This document shows, piece after piece, positions 14,932-22,299 of a stretch of 23,202 nucleotides of DNA (the first letter of the stretch is position 1; the number at the start of each line of letters is the position of its first letter). The position numbers and the translations under genes were made by a program. The stretch is from NCBI RefSeq assembly GCF_020860125.1, contig NZ_JAJBUX010000069.1, positions 1 to 23,202 on the forward strand. Direction: 5' to 3'. The notes beneath the pieces are model-generated. The model was not told where the DNA came from, did no database searches, and saw only the letters and a program-made list of their open reading frames with translations. Source of the stretch: Cloacibacillus sp. GTDB taxonomy: Bacteria; Synergistota; Synergistia; Synergistales; Synergistaceae.

Positions 14932-16024
14932 CCTCTATCACTCCTTCCATAGTTCTTGAATCGAAGAGCAGCTGGTTCGCGAGTCTGATGCCGACGCGGT
15001 CGCCCTCGTTGAAGATCAGATTGCCGTCGACCGCCTTATGGGTATCGATCTGCGAGCGGAGCTCCATGCCCGCGAATTCAAGGCGCTGGTCAACGATGGG
15101 GCCAAGCAGATTGACACGCTTCACGACCGCGGTCGGCACTCCCGGCTCCGGTTCGCGCAGGAGGTCGATATCCGAGGGGCGGCAGCCAAGGACGGGATTT
15201 TCCGGCACCTCGCCCTTCACCTCTTCGGAGAGAAGCTCGTCCGTCCCTTTCGCGTATAGTTTGCCGCCGCGCACTTCGACGGGAATCATGTTCGATATGC
15301 CCATGAAACGGAAGACAAAGGCGTTGACTGGGTTTTCAAAGACGTCCACCGGCGTGCCGATCTGGCAGATGTTGCCGTGCTGGTCGAGCACCGCGAGGCG
15401 GTCGGAGATGGCGAGCGCGATCTCCTGGTCGTGGGTGACGTAGAGCACGGTGACGCCGGTCCTCTTCTGCAGGGCCCTGATCTCGAAGCGCATCTCCTCG
15501 CGCAGGTTCGCGTCAAGGTTCGTGAGCGGTTCGTCGAGCAGCATGATCTTCGGCTCGGCGACGAGCGCCCTTGCGAGCGCGACGCGCTGCTGCTGTCCGC
15601 CGGAGAGCTGCGAGGGCAGCCTGTCCTCCAGCCCCGTGAGGTTGACGTTGCTGATGGCCTCCCGCGTCCTCCTCTCTGCCTCTCCCTTCTCCACCTTCTG
15701 CATCTTGAGCGGATAGATGACATTTTCTTTGACCGTCATATGGGGCCAAACGGCGTAATCCTGGAAGACGACGCCAAGCGAACGCTCGTCGGGCGGAACC
15801 ATTATCTTATCCGCCGGCGAGGACTGCATGACGCCGCCGATCTTTATCGTTCCCGCGTCGGGCGACTCAAAGCCGGCGATCATGCGGAGCATGACCGTCT
15901 TACCGCAGCCGGAGGGGCCAAGCAGCGTGAAGCACTCGCCGTCGTTTATCGTCAGATTCAAATCCTTGTAGACGACCTTCTGGCCGTAGGCTTTGCGTAC
16001 ATGTTCGATTTTTACCTCTGCCAA
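14924..16024 (-). CDS. ABC importer ATPase, FbpC/PotA type (first ATPase of the operon)
   Basis: This ATPase has 366 residues with Walker A GPSGCGKTVM, signature LSGGQQQRVALARAL, Walker B IMLLDEPLTNLDANL and H-loop VTHDQEIALAIS, then a TOBE-like C-terminus. The start is a TTG at 16024 (AEVKIEHVRKAYG follows), chosen because AAAGGAG lies nine bases upstream. It follows the binding-protein gene after a 115-base gap with two hairpins, which may lower its expression relative to the binding protein. Confidence 0.93.
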   Translation of the reverse strand: MAEVKIEHVRKAYGQKVVYKDLNLTINDGECFTLLGPSGCGKTVMLRMIAGFESPDAGTIKIGGVMQSSPADKIMVPPDERSLGVVFQDYAVWPHMTVKENVIYPLKMQKVEKGEAERRTREAISNVNLTGLEDRLPSQLSGGQQQRVALARALVAEPKIMLLDEPLTNLDANLREEMRFEIRALQKRTGVTVLYVTHDQEIALAISDRLAVLDQHGNICQIGTPVDVFENPVNAFVFRFMGISNMIPVEVRGGKLYAKGTDELLSEEVKGEVPENPVLGCRPSDIDLLREPEPGVPTAVVKRVNLLGPIVDQRLEFAGMELRSQIDTHKAVDGNLIFNEGDRVGIRLANQLLFDSRTMEGVIEDA

Positions 16025-16052
16025 TCAAGACAACTCCTTTCGTCATAAGATA

Positions 16053-16121
16053 GGGGAAGGTCTGTCGCCAGCCCTTCCCCGGGAATCAAAGTAAATACTT
16101 GCGAAGCCGCGGCCTAAGCCC
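16053..16121 (-). terminator. Two hairpins between the binding-protein and ATPase genes
   Basis: GGGGAAGG (16053-16060) pairs with CCTTCCCC (16073-16080). A second stem, CCGCGG against CCGCGG with a seven-base spacer, lies at about 16103-16121. Neither has a strong T-run on the minus strand. Such stems after a binding-protein gene commonly stabilise its mRNA or partly end transcription, giving more binding protein than transporter. That role is inferred from position. Confidence 0.5.
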
Positions 16122-16139
16122 GCGGTCTCCTGGCGCTCT

Positions 16140-16940
16140 TTACTTGCCGGGGCGCATTGTTTCTTTGAACTTCTTTATTGTGCCTTCCTTCTCGGCGCTC
16201 ATGTTCTGGAAGTCAAGCTTGATCGCGTTGACGACCGCTTCATGCGGCTTCGGAAGGGGGCTGTCCTTGGGCATCACGACGTCGCTCCTGACGGGCAGCG
16301 TGTAGTTGTTGGCAATGATCTGCTGGCCTTCCTTTGAAAGGAGGAAGTCGATGAACTTCTGCGCCGCGGAGAGGTTTTTCGTACCCTTGATGATCGCTAC
16401 GGGGCTGGGAAGCACGATCGTCTCTTTCGGATAGGACATCGCGAGCGTCGCGCCCTTCTTTATCTTCGCCATCGTGATATAGTCGACGCCGATGCAGGCC
16501 ACGAGGTCGCCCATCGCAGTGTCGTCGATGACCTGGCCCGAGCCCTTGCCGAGGATGCCGCCGTTCTTCTGGATGTCTTCAAAATACTTCCAGCCATAGA
16601 GCTTCACAAGCGCCGCTACGCTTCCGTAGGCGGTGCCGGAGAGGGCGGGGTCGGCGACGCCGAAGGCATCCTGATAGTCCTTGCCGAGGACATCTTTCCA
16701 GTTTTTGGGAGCCGTTTTGATAAAGCGGGTGTTATAGACGATGCCGAGCGTTCCGTTGCGGACGGGGGTAAAATATCCGTCGGGCTCTTTGACGGGGCTT
16801 TCGACATACTTGAGGTTGGGCGACTTATAGGGCTGAAGCACGCCCTCCTTCTTAAGCTGATAGAAGTCGGGGACTTCGCTGTGCCAAAGGACGTCGACGA
16901 CGAGCTTGCCTGATTCGCGCTCGGCGGCGATCTTCGCCAT
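16140..16940 (-). CDS. ABC substrate-binding protein, iron(III)/AfuA type (main body, frameshifted gene)
   Basis: This is the main part (266 residues) of a periplasmic type 2 binding protein for the ABC operon downstream. Family features: VVDVLWHSEVPDFYQLKKEGVL, RNGTLGIVYNTRFI, GVADPALSGTAYGSVAALV and a C-terminal SAAQKFIDFLLSKEGQQII. The internal Met at 16940 is not the true start. The frame is open upstream (KDEFLKKNPDIEFDAYVAGA) back to about 17010, where it should join the signal-peptide fragment encoded at 17002-17130. Removing one base near 17010 restores 329 residues from the GTG at 17130. Iron(III) is the favoured substrate by family and operon layout; 2-aminoethylphosphonate or another solute is possible. 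Confidence 0.88.
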   Translation of the reverse strand: MAKIAAERESGKLVVDVLWHSEVPDFYQLKKEGVLQPYKSPNLKYVESPVKEPDGYFTPVRNGTLGIVYNTRFIKTAPKNWKDVLGKDYQDAFGVADPALSGTAYGSVAALVKLYGWKYFEDIQKNGGILGKGSGQVIDDTAMGDLVACIGVDYITMAKIKKGATLAMSYPKETIVLPSPVAIIKGTKNLSAAQKFIDFLLSKEGQQIIANNYTLPVRSDVVMPKDSPLPKPHEAVVNAIKLDFQNMSAEKEGTIKKFKETMRPGK

Positions 16941-17001
16941 CAGCTTGCCGGCGCCCGCGACATAGGCGTCAAACTCTATATCGGGGTTCTTTTTAAGGAA
17001 T

Positions 17002-17130
17002 TCATCCTTGCAAAGCTCCGATGAGGGAGTCCTTCATCGACGTGTAGACGGTGAGTTTTTCTCCCGCCATAGCCGCGCTTGAAACAAAAATCATAGAGAC
17101 CAGAAGTGCTGCCGCAAAAAATTTTTTCAC
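17002..17130 (-). pseudogene. Signal-peptide fragment of the frameshifted ABC binding protein
   Basis: Beginning at a GTG at 17130 with GGAGGTAA upstream, this 42-residue frame gives a classic Sec signal peptide (MKKFFAAALLVSMIFV, cleavage expected after AMA). The first strand of the mature protein follows (EKLTVYTSMKDSLIGAL), and then QG and a stop. Dropping one base (the G at 17010 on the plus strand) changes the ending to GALKDEFLKKNPDIEF, the expected family sequence, which continues in the frame at 16140-16940. As read, the secreted product would be only about 20 residues long. Confidence 0.85.
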
Positions 17131-17300
17131 GATGTTACCTCCTTGAATTTATCCGAAGGATATATCCTCCGTCTTTCTTAAATTCCGCCCGCCACACCCG
17201 TTGACGGGACAAGGCGGGCAGAAATTAATTCTTTATTGATATAGAGATATAGCATAAACACATAATGTAACGTACCAAGGCTAAAGACGAATCGTTACAT
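17131..17300 (-). promoter_or_regulatory. Operator, promoter and structured leader of the ABC importer operon
   Basis: ATGTAACG (17265-17272) and CGTTACAT (17293-17300) form a perfect 8-base inverted repeat 20 bases apart. On the minus strand a promoter fits here: TTGGTA (17278-17273), 16 bases, TATGCT (17256-17251), so the operator overlaps the -35 and spacer. The leader then holds a nested hairpin, GCCCGCC/GGCGGGC enclosing CCCGT/ACGGG (about 17187-17219), and an AGGATATATCCT palindrome. A metal-responsive repressor would suit an iron importer, but the repressor is not identified and no known riboswitch was recognised. The rest of the gap to folD (17301-17440) is AT-rich with no feature seen. 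Confidence 0.5.
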
Positions 17301-17440
17301 AATTAACTTGCCTTTTTCAGATGTAAATTATATACCTAGAGAGGAGAAAATAAAATAGAAAGATTTTAATATTTTACAATTGCCGAAAAGTTAAATGTAA
17401 AATTATTATTCAAATGACATCTAATTTATGAATAAACTTA

Positions 17441-17494
17441 CTAAATATAAAGCGGAAGGAGCTTTCTTAAGATTTCCTTAACACTCTCTTCCGC
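17441..17494 (-). terminator. Terminator after folD
   Basis: On the minus strand GCGGAAG pairs with CTTCCGC. Further GAG/CTC and TTAAG/CTTAA pairs lie inside (17452-17494), followed by TTTATATTT. It begins eight bases after the folD stop codon. Confidence 0.75.
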
Positions 17495-17501
17495 CATGTT
17501 T

Positions 17502-18377
17502 TCACTGTTGCCGTTTATTTTTAAGTTTATCGAGGCTCAGTTGACAGGCTTCAACAACATGCTTCGCCAGCACCGCCGTGGTGACGCGTCCGATCCCCCC
17601 AGGCACGGGAGTGATCGCCTTCACGCGCCCCTCCGCTGCGCCGTAGTCCACATCGCCGCAGAGGTTTCCCTCTTCGTCAAGGTTGATCCCGATGTCCACG
17701 ATCACCTGCTTCGGCGAGAGATAATCCGCGCCAAGCAGCTTCGCCTTTCCGATAGCGACGACGAGGATGTCGGCCTCGCGGCAGATCTTCGCAAGCCCGG
17801 TCGTCCGCGTGTGGCAGGTGGTTACTGTCGCGTTGCGCCGCAGCAGCATCATCGCGGCCGGTTTGCCGACGACGAAGCTGCGACCGACGATGACGGCGCG
17901 CCTGCCCTCGATCTGGATGTTGTAGTGGTCGAGCATGTCGATGCAGGCCTCCGCCGTACAGGGGGCAAAACCGATCTTTTTATCGGAGTAGAGTCCAGCC
18001 ATCGAATATTCCGTGATGCCGTCGATGTCCTTCTCGGGCGCGAGGGCGCGGCAGACGGCGCGGTCGTCTATGTGCGCCGGCAGCGGACGCAGGATCAGCA
18101 CGCCATGGACGGAGATATCGGCGTTTATCGAATGAACAAGCCCGATGATCTCTTCCTGCGTAATCGACTCTTCAAAATGAAATTTCTTTATGCCGACTCC
18201 CGCCGCTTCGCAGCATTTAACGGCGCTGCGCTCGTAGGTGATGTCATCATTGTTCTCTCCCACCCTGATTATCGCGAGCTTCGGCTCCGCGCCCAGCGCC
18301 CGCAGCTCTTCGCTCCTGCTTTTCAGATGAAGGTTAAGAGAGTCCACAACGGGTTTTCCCTTTAAAATATCTGTCAT
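17502..18377 (-). CDS. folD: FolD-family methylenetetrahydrofolate dehydrogenase (cyclohydrolase residues altered)
   Basis: FolD normally oxidises 5,10-methylene-THF with NADP and then hydrolyses the methenyl product to 10-formyl-THF. The 291 residues match family length. Dinucleotide-fold markers are intact: VIVGRSFVVGKPAAMMLL and TPVPGGIGRVTTAVL, and the substrate Asp is in EKDIDGI (Asp119). The motif that usually reads YVxxK is YERSA here (Tyr48 to Ala52), so the catalytic Lys is missing; the next Lys is 54. The usual Gln of QLPLP is Leu96 in LILRPLP. In characterised enzymes these two residues are needed for cyclohydrolase activity, so this protein may be only a dehydrogenase, or use another residue. 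It lies 65 bases after the SulP gene and has a possible promoter of its own (-10 TACAAT at 18431-18426). Confidence 0.9.
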   Translation of the reverse strand: MTDILKGKPVVDSLNLHLKSRSEELRALGAEPKLAIIRVGENNDDITYERSAVKCCEAAGVGIKKFHFEESITQEEIIGLVHSINADISVHGVLILRPLPAHIDDRAVCRALAPEKDIDGITEYSMAGLYSDKKIGFAPCTAEACIDMLDHYNIQIEGRRAVIVGRSFVVGKPAAMMLLRRNATVTTCHTRTTGLAKICREADILVVAIGKAKLLGADYLSPKQVIVDIGINLDEEGNLCGDVDYGAAEGRVKAITPVPGGIGRVTTAVLAKHVVEACQLSLDKLKNKRQQ

Positions 18378-18442
18378 TTACCTATTCCCATCTTTCATTA
18401 AAAGTAAAACAATAATCTGCGCTATATTGTAGCATACAGCGT

Positions 18443-20068
18443 CTAATCTTCGCCAAATAACGCCGTATCCACACTGGCACGGATATACTCCCGCGGCAGC
18501 GCCTCATAGATATTGCAGCGTTCCAGCGTCTGCATCACCTTTGGATGGACTCCGCAAAGAAGCACCGTGGTACCCGCACGCTGCCGCTCTCCAATGATGC
18601 CTATCAGTGTTGTCGCGCCGACAAAATCTATCAGTGGCACGCCGCGCAGCGATATTATCACCTTGTCGCAGTGCGGCAGATCACGAAAACTTTTCACAAG
18701 CTTGTCGTCGTTGGAGAAAAAGACGATGCCGGTGATATAGGCCATGTAGGCTTCGCCGTGTATCGCCTCAACATCATCGTCACGCCCACGGAGCTTACTG
18801 TTCAGCACCTTCGAAAAGAATATGTTTATCTCCGCCGCCTTGAGGATGAAGACAATCATCGCGAACTCGATCCCAATCACAATCGCCACCGTGAGATCGA
18901 ATACCACCGTGCAGACCATCGTGATGAGAAACTGCAGGAGCGCGCTCTTGAAGCCGCTGGAGAATATCCTCCTTATCGCGTGCCATTCGTTCATGCGCCA
19001 GGCCGTAACCATCAGTACCCCGGAGAGCGCGGAAAGCGGTAGCGCCGACATCACGGGGCTGAGAAAGAACATCGAAGCAAGCAGCCCAGCGCCGTGAAAT
19101 ATCCCTGTAAGCCTCGTTTGGCAGCCAGACTTTATCGCGACGCTGGTGCGCGCGATCGCCGCCGTCGCCGGCACGCCGCCGAGCAGCGGTATAATCATGT
19201 TGCCGATACCCTGCGATATCAGCTCCTGATTGGCGTCAAACCTGCCGCCCGTTATCTGCTGGCCGCTCGCGCCGCACAGCAGACTCTCGATCATCCCCAG
19301 TGCGGCGATCGTGATCGCCGGAGAGATCATCGAAGGAAGCCGGAAAAAATCTATGCCCGAAAATGACAGACGCGCGTCGGAGACAAGAGAGCGCGGAATG
19401 GCACCTACAGTGGGAACATCGAATCCACACACAGCGCTGATAATCGCCGCTATCGCGATGGCGGCAAGCGAGGAGGGGAGTTTTTCCGCAAGTTTTTTGG
19501 GCCAGAAGACCATCACTCCAATGACGATGAACGCGACGAAGAGCGCGGCGTAATTTATATTGAAACCTAACGTGTAATAGGAGGCAAGGCGTTCCAGCGC
19601 CGTCTCACCCCTCGATACCGTACCGAACATGTTGTCTATCTGCCCCAGCGCGATTATCACCGCGATCCCAGAGGTAAATCCCGTTATAACCGGCGCAGGG
19701 ATCAGAGAGATAAATTTTCCCAGCTTAAAGACGCCAAGTAGCAAAAGGATGAGACCGGCTATAAAACTGACGGCAAAAAGACCGTCTATGCCATAGCGCG
19801 CAACAACGATGGCAAGCACCGCCGACATCGCACCCGTAGGCCCGGATATCTGGAAAGAGGCCCCTGAAAAGAGGCTCATGACCATCCCTCCGATTATCGC
19901 GGTGATAAGTCCAGCCGCGGCATCCGCGCCGCTACCTACGTCAAAGGCCAGCGCCAGCGGCAGCGCGACGGCGGCAACCGTCATTCCCGCGCTGAAGTCC
20001 CTGGCCAATCTGTCGGCGTTGTAGCCATGAAACTCATTCCTAAGTATCTGAACGTAATTATCAAACAT
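18443..20068 (-). CDS. SulP-family anion transporter with STAS domain
   Basis: This membrane protein of 541 residues has about 12-14 helices in the first 400 residues and a cytoplasmic STAS domain in the last 110 (KVIISLRGVPLIDFVGATTL). SulP markers are VAAVALPLALAFDVGSG, FSGASFQISGPTGAMSAVLA, KLGKFISLIPAPVITGFTSGIAVII and GGVPATAAIARTSVAIKSG. The family carries sulfate, bicarbonate or dicarboxylates, usually with protons or sodium; the substrate is not decided here. The start at 20068 (MFDNYVQIL) is preferred over 20095 because AGGAGG lies just upstream of it, inside the longer frame. It may be co-transcribed with folD. Confidence 0.93.
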   Translation of the reverse strand: MFDNYVQILRNEFHGYNADRLARDFSAGMTVAAVALPLALAFDVGSGADAAAGLITAIIGGMVMSLFSGASFQISGPTGAMSAVLAIVVARYGIDGLFAVSFIAGLILLLLGVFKLGKFISLIPAPVITGFTSGIAVIIALGQIDNMFGTVSRGETALERLASYYTLGFNINYAALFVAFIVIGVMVFWPKKLAEKLPSSLAAIAIAAIISAVCGFDVPTVGAIPRSLVSDARLSFSGIDFFRLPSMISPAITIAALGMIESLLCGASGQQITGGRFDANQELISQGIGNMIIPLLGGVPATAAIARTSVAIKSGCQTRLTGIFHGAGLLASMFFLSPVMSALPLSALSGVLMVTAWRMNEWHAIRRIFSSGFKSALLQFLITMVCTVVFDLTVAIVIGIEFAMIVFILKAAEINIFFSKVLNSKLRGRDDDVEAIHGEAYMAYITGIVFFSNDDKLVKSFRDLPHCDKVIISLRGVPLIDFVGATTLIGIIGERQRAGTTVLLCGVHPKVMQTLERCNIYEALPREYIRASVDTALFGED

Positions 20069-20216
20069 AAAATACCGTCCTCCTGCAAATAACATCTTAC
20101 AAAAAACACATTTGCCTATGATACGGAAAAGTATTCATTTTATCAACATTTTAATGAATTAAAGAAAAAGATAACAATAATCAGCGTAATTCTGTGATAA
20201 GCGGTTAAGTCACACA

Positions 20217-20272
20217 TTCACCATCACGGGCGGTAAGAGGTATAATTTATCAGGAAAATCAAGTGCAGGAGG
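20217..20272 (+). promoter_or_regulatory. Promoter and ribosome site of the ferredoxin-type gene
   Basis: TTCACC (20217-20222), an 18-base spacer and a perfect TATAAT (20241-20246) form a promoter. AGGAGG at 20267-20272 sits seven T bases before the ATG at 20280. The rest of this 211-base gap is AT-rich with nothing else seen. Confidence 0.65.
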
Positions 20273-20279
20273 TTTTTTT

Positions 20280-21608
20280 ATGGCACACAACCACACTCAT
20301 GGGTCGCCCTACTCCCGCCTCGCGGAGAGGCTCAACAGATTCCCGCAGGGCGCGCCCGAATCGAAGCTGCTTTTTGATATATTGAAAATTTTGATGACGG
20401 AGAAGGAGGCGGGGCTGATGGCCCAGCTTCCGATAAAGCCCTTCAGCGCCCACCAGGCGGCTGAGATATGGAAACTTTCGGACTGCGAGGCGCAGAAGGC
20501 GCTTGACGAGCTGGCCCGCCGCGCCATCATCGTCGACATCGAGCAGGACGGCAGGCAGATATACGCCGTGCCGCCGCCGATGGCAGGATTCTTTGAATTC
20601 TCGCTGATGCGCGTACGCGAGGATATCGACCAGAAGACTCTCAGCGAACTTTTCTACCAGTACATCACTGTCGAGGAGGATTTCATGCGTGACCTCGTCT
20701 GCGGCGGCGACATCCAGATGGGGCGCATCTTCCCGCAGGAGCCGCAGATACCGGACGAATACGCGCTTCACGTGCTCGACTACGAACGCGCGACAAATGT
20801 CATCGACACCGCCTCGCACATCGGCGTCAGCATGTGCTACTGCCGCCACAAGGCGCTGCACGCGGGCACGGTCTGCGACGCGCCGATGGACATCTGCATG
20901 ACCTTCAACACCACGGCGGCGACGCTGATCAAGCACGGCCACGCGCGCCAGGTGGATGCCGCGGAGTGCCGCGACCTGCTCGCGCAGGCCTACGACCACA
21001 ACCTCGTGCAGTTCGGGGAGAATGTGCGCCGCCGCGTCAACTTCATCTGCAACTGCTGCTCATGCTGCTGCGAGGCGCTGCTCGCGATCAAGCGCTTCGG
21101 CGTCGCGCAGACGATCTGCTCGAATTACATCTCCAGGATCGAAGAGTCTAAATGCGTCGGCTGCGGCAAATGCCAAAAAATCTGCCCCGTCAACGCCATT
21201 GAGATGACGGAGGTGAAAAACGCCGCCGGTTTGTCCTCCGAGGGAACGGCGCGCGAAAACGGCGTGAAAAGGGCGCGCGTCATTCCTGAACGCTGCATCG
21301 GCTGCGGCGTCTGCATCAAGCACTGCCCGACGAAGGCGTTACAGCTTGAGCCGCGTCCCAACCGGATGATAACGCCGCTCGACACGACCCACAAGGTCGT
21401 CGCGATGGCGACGGAGCGCGGCAAGCTGCAGGAGCTGATCTTCGACAACAAAGTCCTTTTCAGCCACCGTCTGCTCGGCGGAGTCCTCGGCGCGATCCTC
21501 AAACTGCCCGGCCTCCAGCGCTCTTTTGCGCAGGCCCAGCTCAAGTCCAGATACCTTGAGATGCTGATCTCGCGCGCGGCGGGCGAAGAGCCCCCCTCCG
21601 ACAGATAG
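20280..21608 (+). CDS. 4Fe-4S ferredoxin-type protein with N-terminal winged-helix-like domain
   Basis: This is a soluble 442-residue protein of unknown function. The first 20 residues include a His cluster (MAHNHTHGS). Residues about 45-105 look like a winged-helix module (FSAHQAAEIWKLSDCEAQKALDELARRAII). The centre carries unusual cysteines: MCYCRHK (Cys186, Cys188), CDAPMDIC, and CNCCSCCC (Cys257-264). Two classical [4Fe-4S] ferredoxin motifs follow: Cys292, 295, 298, 302 (CVGCGKCQKICP) and Cys339, 342, 345, 349 (CIGCGVCIKHCP). The C-terminal 85 residues are basic and helical. It probably transfers electrons and may bind additional metal through the central cysteines. No oxidoreductase partner lies beside it; the next genes encode a chromate-type transporter after a terminator. 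Function is not assigned. Confidence 0.88.
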   Translation: MAHNHTHGSPYSRLAERLNRFPQGAPESKLLFDILKILMTEKEAGLMAQLPIKPFSAHQAAEIWKLSDCEAQKALDELARRAIIVDIEQDGRQIYAVPPPMAGFFEFSLMRVREDIDQKTLSELFYQYITVEEDFMRDLVCGGDIQMGRIFPQEPQIPDEYALHVLDYERATNVIDTASHIGVSMCYCRHKALHAGTVCDAPMDICMTFNTTAATLIKHGHARQVDAAECRDLLAQAYDHNLVQFGENVRRRVNFICNCCSCCCEALLAIKRFGVAQTICSNYISRIEESKCVGCGKCQKICPVNAIEMTEVKNAAGLSSEGTARENGVKRARVIPERCIGCGVCIKHCPTKALQLEPRPNRMITPLDTTHKVVAMATERGKLQELIFDNKVLFSHRLLGGVLGAILKLPGLQRSFAQAQLKSRYLEMLISRAAGEEPPSDR

Positions 21609-21703
21609 CGCGGGGAGAAGGCCGTATCCGGCAAAAATCAAAGTTCCGGTCATTTATGCGGGACTGGCGGATATGGCCGTCGCGTCGGCCCGCGCAGTTT
21701 TTT
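21608..21703 (+). terminator. Two-tier terminator or attenuator between the ferredoxin and chromate transporter genes
   Basis: An outer stem, GCGCGGG (21608-21614) with CCCGCGC (21689-21695), encloses an inner stem, GGCCGTATCCG (21620-21630) with CGGATATGGCC (21668-21678, one G-U pair). TTTTTT follows (21698-21703). The whole structure fills the gap and ends about 23 bases before the chromate transporter start. It is a convincing intrinsic terminator; its size and place also allow it to act as an attenuator. Confidence 0.7.
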
Positions 21704-21726
21704 ATTTCCGGTAAAGGGGGCGTACG

Positions 21727-22299
21727 ATGGAACGCTGCGGAACTGTCGCCGGGCTCTTCGTCCGGTTTATGAAATTCGGCTGCTTCACCTTCGGCGGCGG
21801 GCTGAGTATCGTCGCGCAGATGCACAGGCTATTTGTTGAAGAAGAGGAGAGAATCTCCAGCGAGGAGCTTCTGGACATCACCGGCGTCGCGCGCAGCCTG
21901 CCGGGCGCCTTCGTGGGAAATGTGGCCTTTCTCTACGGCTACCGCGAGGCCGGTATTCCCGGCAGGGTCGCCTCGCTCCTGGGAATGGTGATACCGCCGC
22001 TGATCCTGCTTGCCGTGATCACACATTTCCACTCCGCCTTTAAAAACAGCCGGCTGGTGACCGCCGCCATGACCGGCATCCGCGCCGCCGTCGTCCCCAT
22101 CATCGCCGTCGGCGCGCTCAATCTGACGCGCGGCGCCTTTCCCCGCCCTGTCTGCTTCGCGCTGGCGGGAGTCGCCTTTCTGCTTTATTTCGTCTTTAAC
22201 GTAAGCTGCGTCTGGATCGTCATCCTCGGCGCCGCGGCCGGCATCGCCATTGGAGTATGTTCTGAAAAGAGAGGAGGCGGCGCGCGTGGTGCTGATTGA
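21727..22299 (+). CDS. chrA: Chromate transporter (CHR) family half-protein, first of a pair
   Basis: This is a 190-residue single-domain CHR protein with five to six membrane segments. The hallmark FGGGLSIVAQMHRLFVEEEERISSEELLDITGVARSLPGAFVGN is the usual FGG...W/F...LPGP region with Pro-Gly-Ala in place of PGP. CHR proteins export chromate or, in many anaerobes, probably another anion. Short members work as pairs with opposite topology. The start at 21727 has AAAGGGGG upstream, just after the terminator T-run. The stop overlaps the next gene by 14 bases. Confidence 0.88.
   Translation: MERCGTVAGLFVRFMKFGCFTFGGGLSIVAQMHRLFVEEEERISSEELLDITGVARSLPGAFVGNVAFLYGYREAGIPGRVASLLGMVIPPLILLAVITHFHSAFKNSRLVTAAMTGIRAAVVPIIAVGALNLTRGAFPRPVCFALAGVAFLLYFVFNVSCVWIVILGAAAGIAIGVCSEKRGGGARGAD

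Noticed and set aside
17131..17230. Known riboswitch in the leader of the importer operon
   Set aside because: Nested hairpins are present, but I could not match the conserved core of any riboswitch class I know.
17496..18365. Plus-strand open frame opposite folD
   Set aside because: It mirrors folD almost end to end and has no family motif; folD is clearly the real gene.
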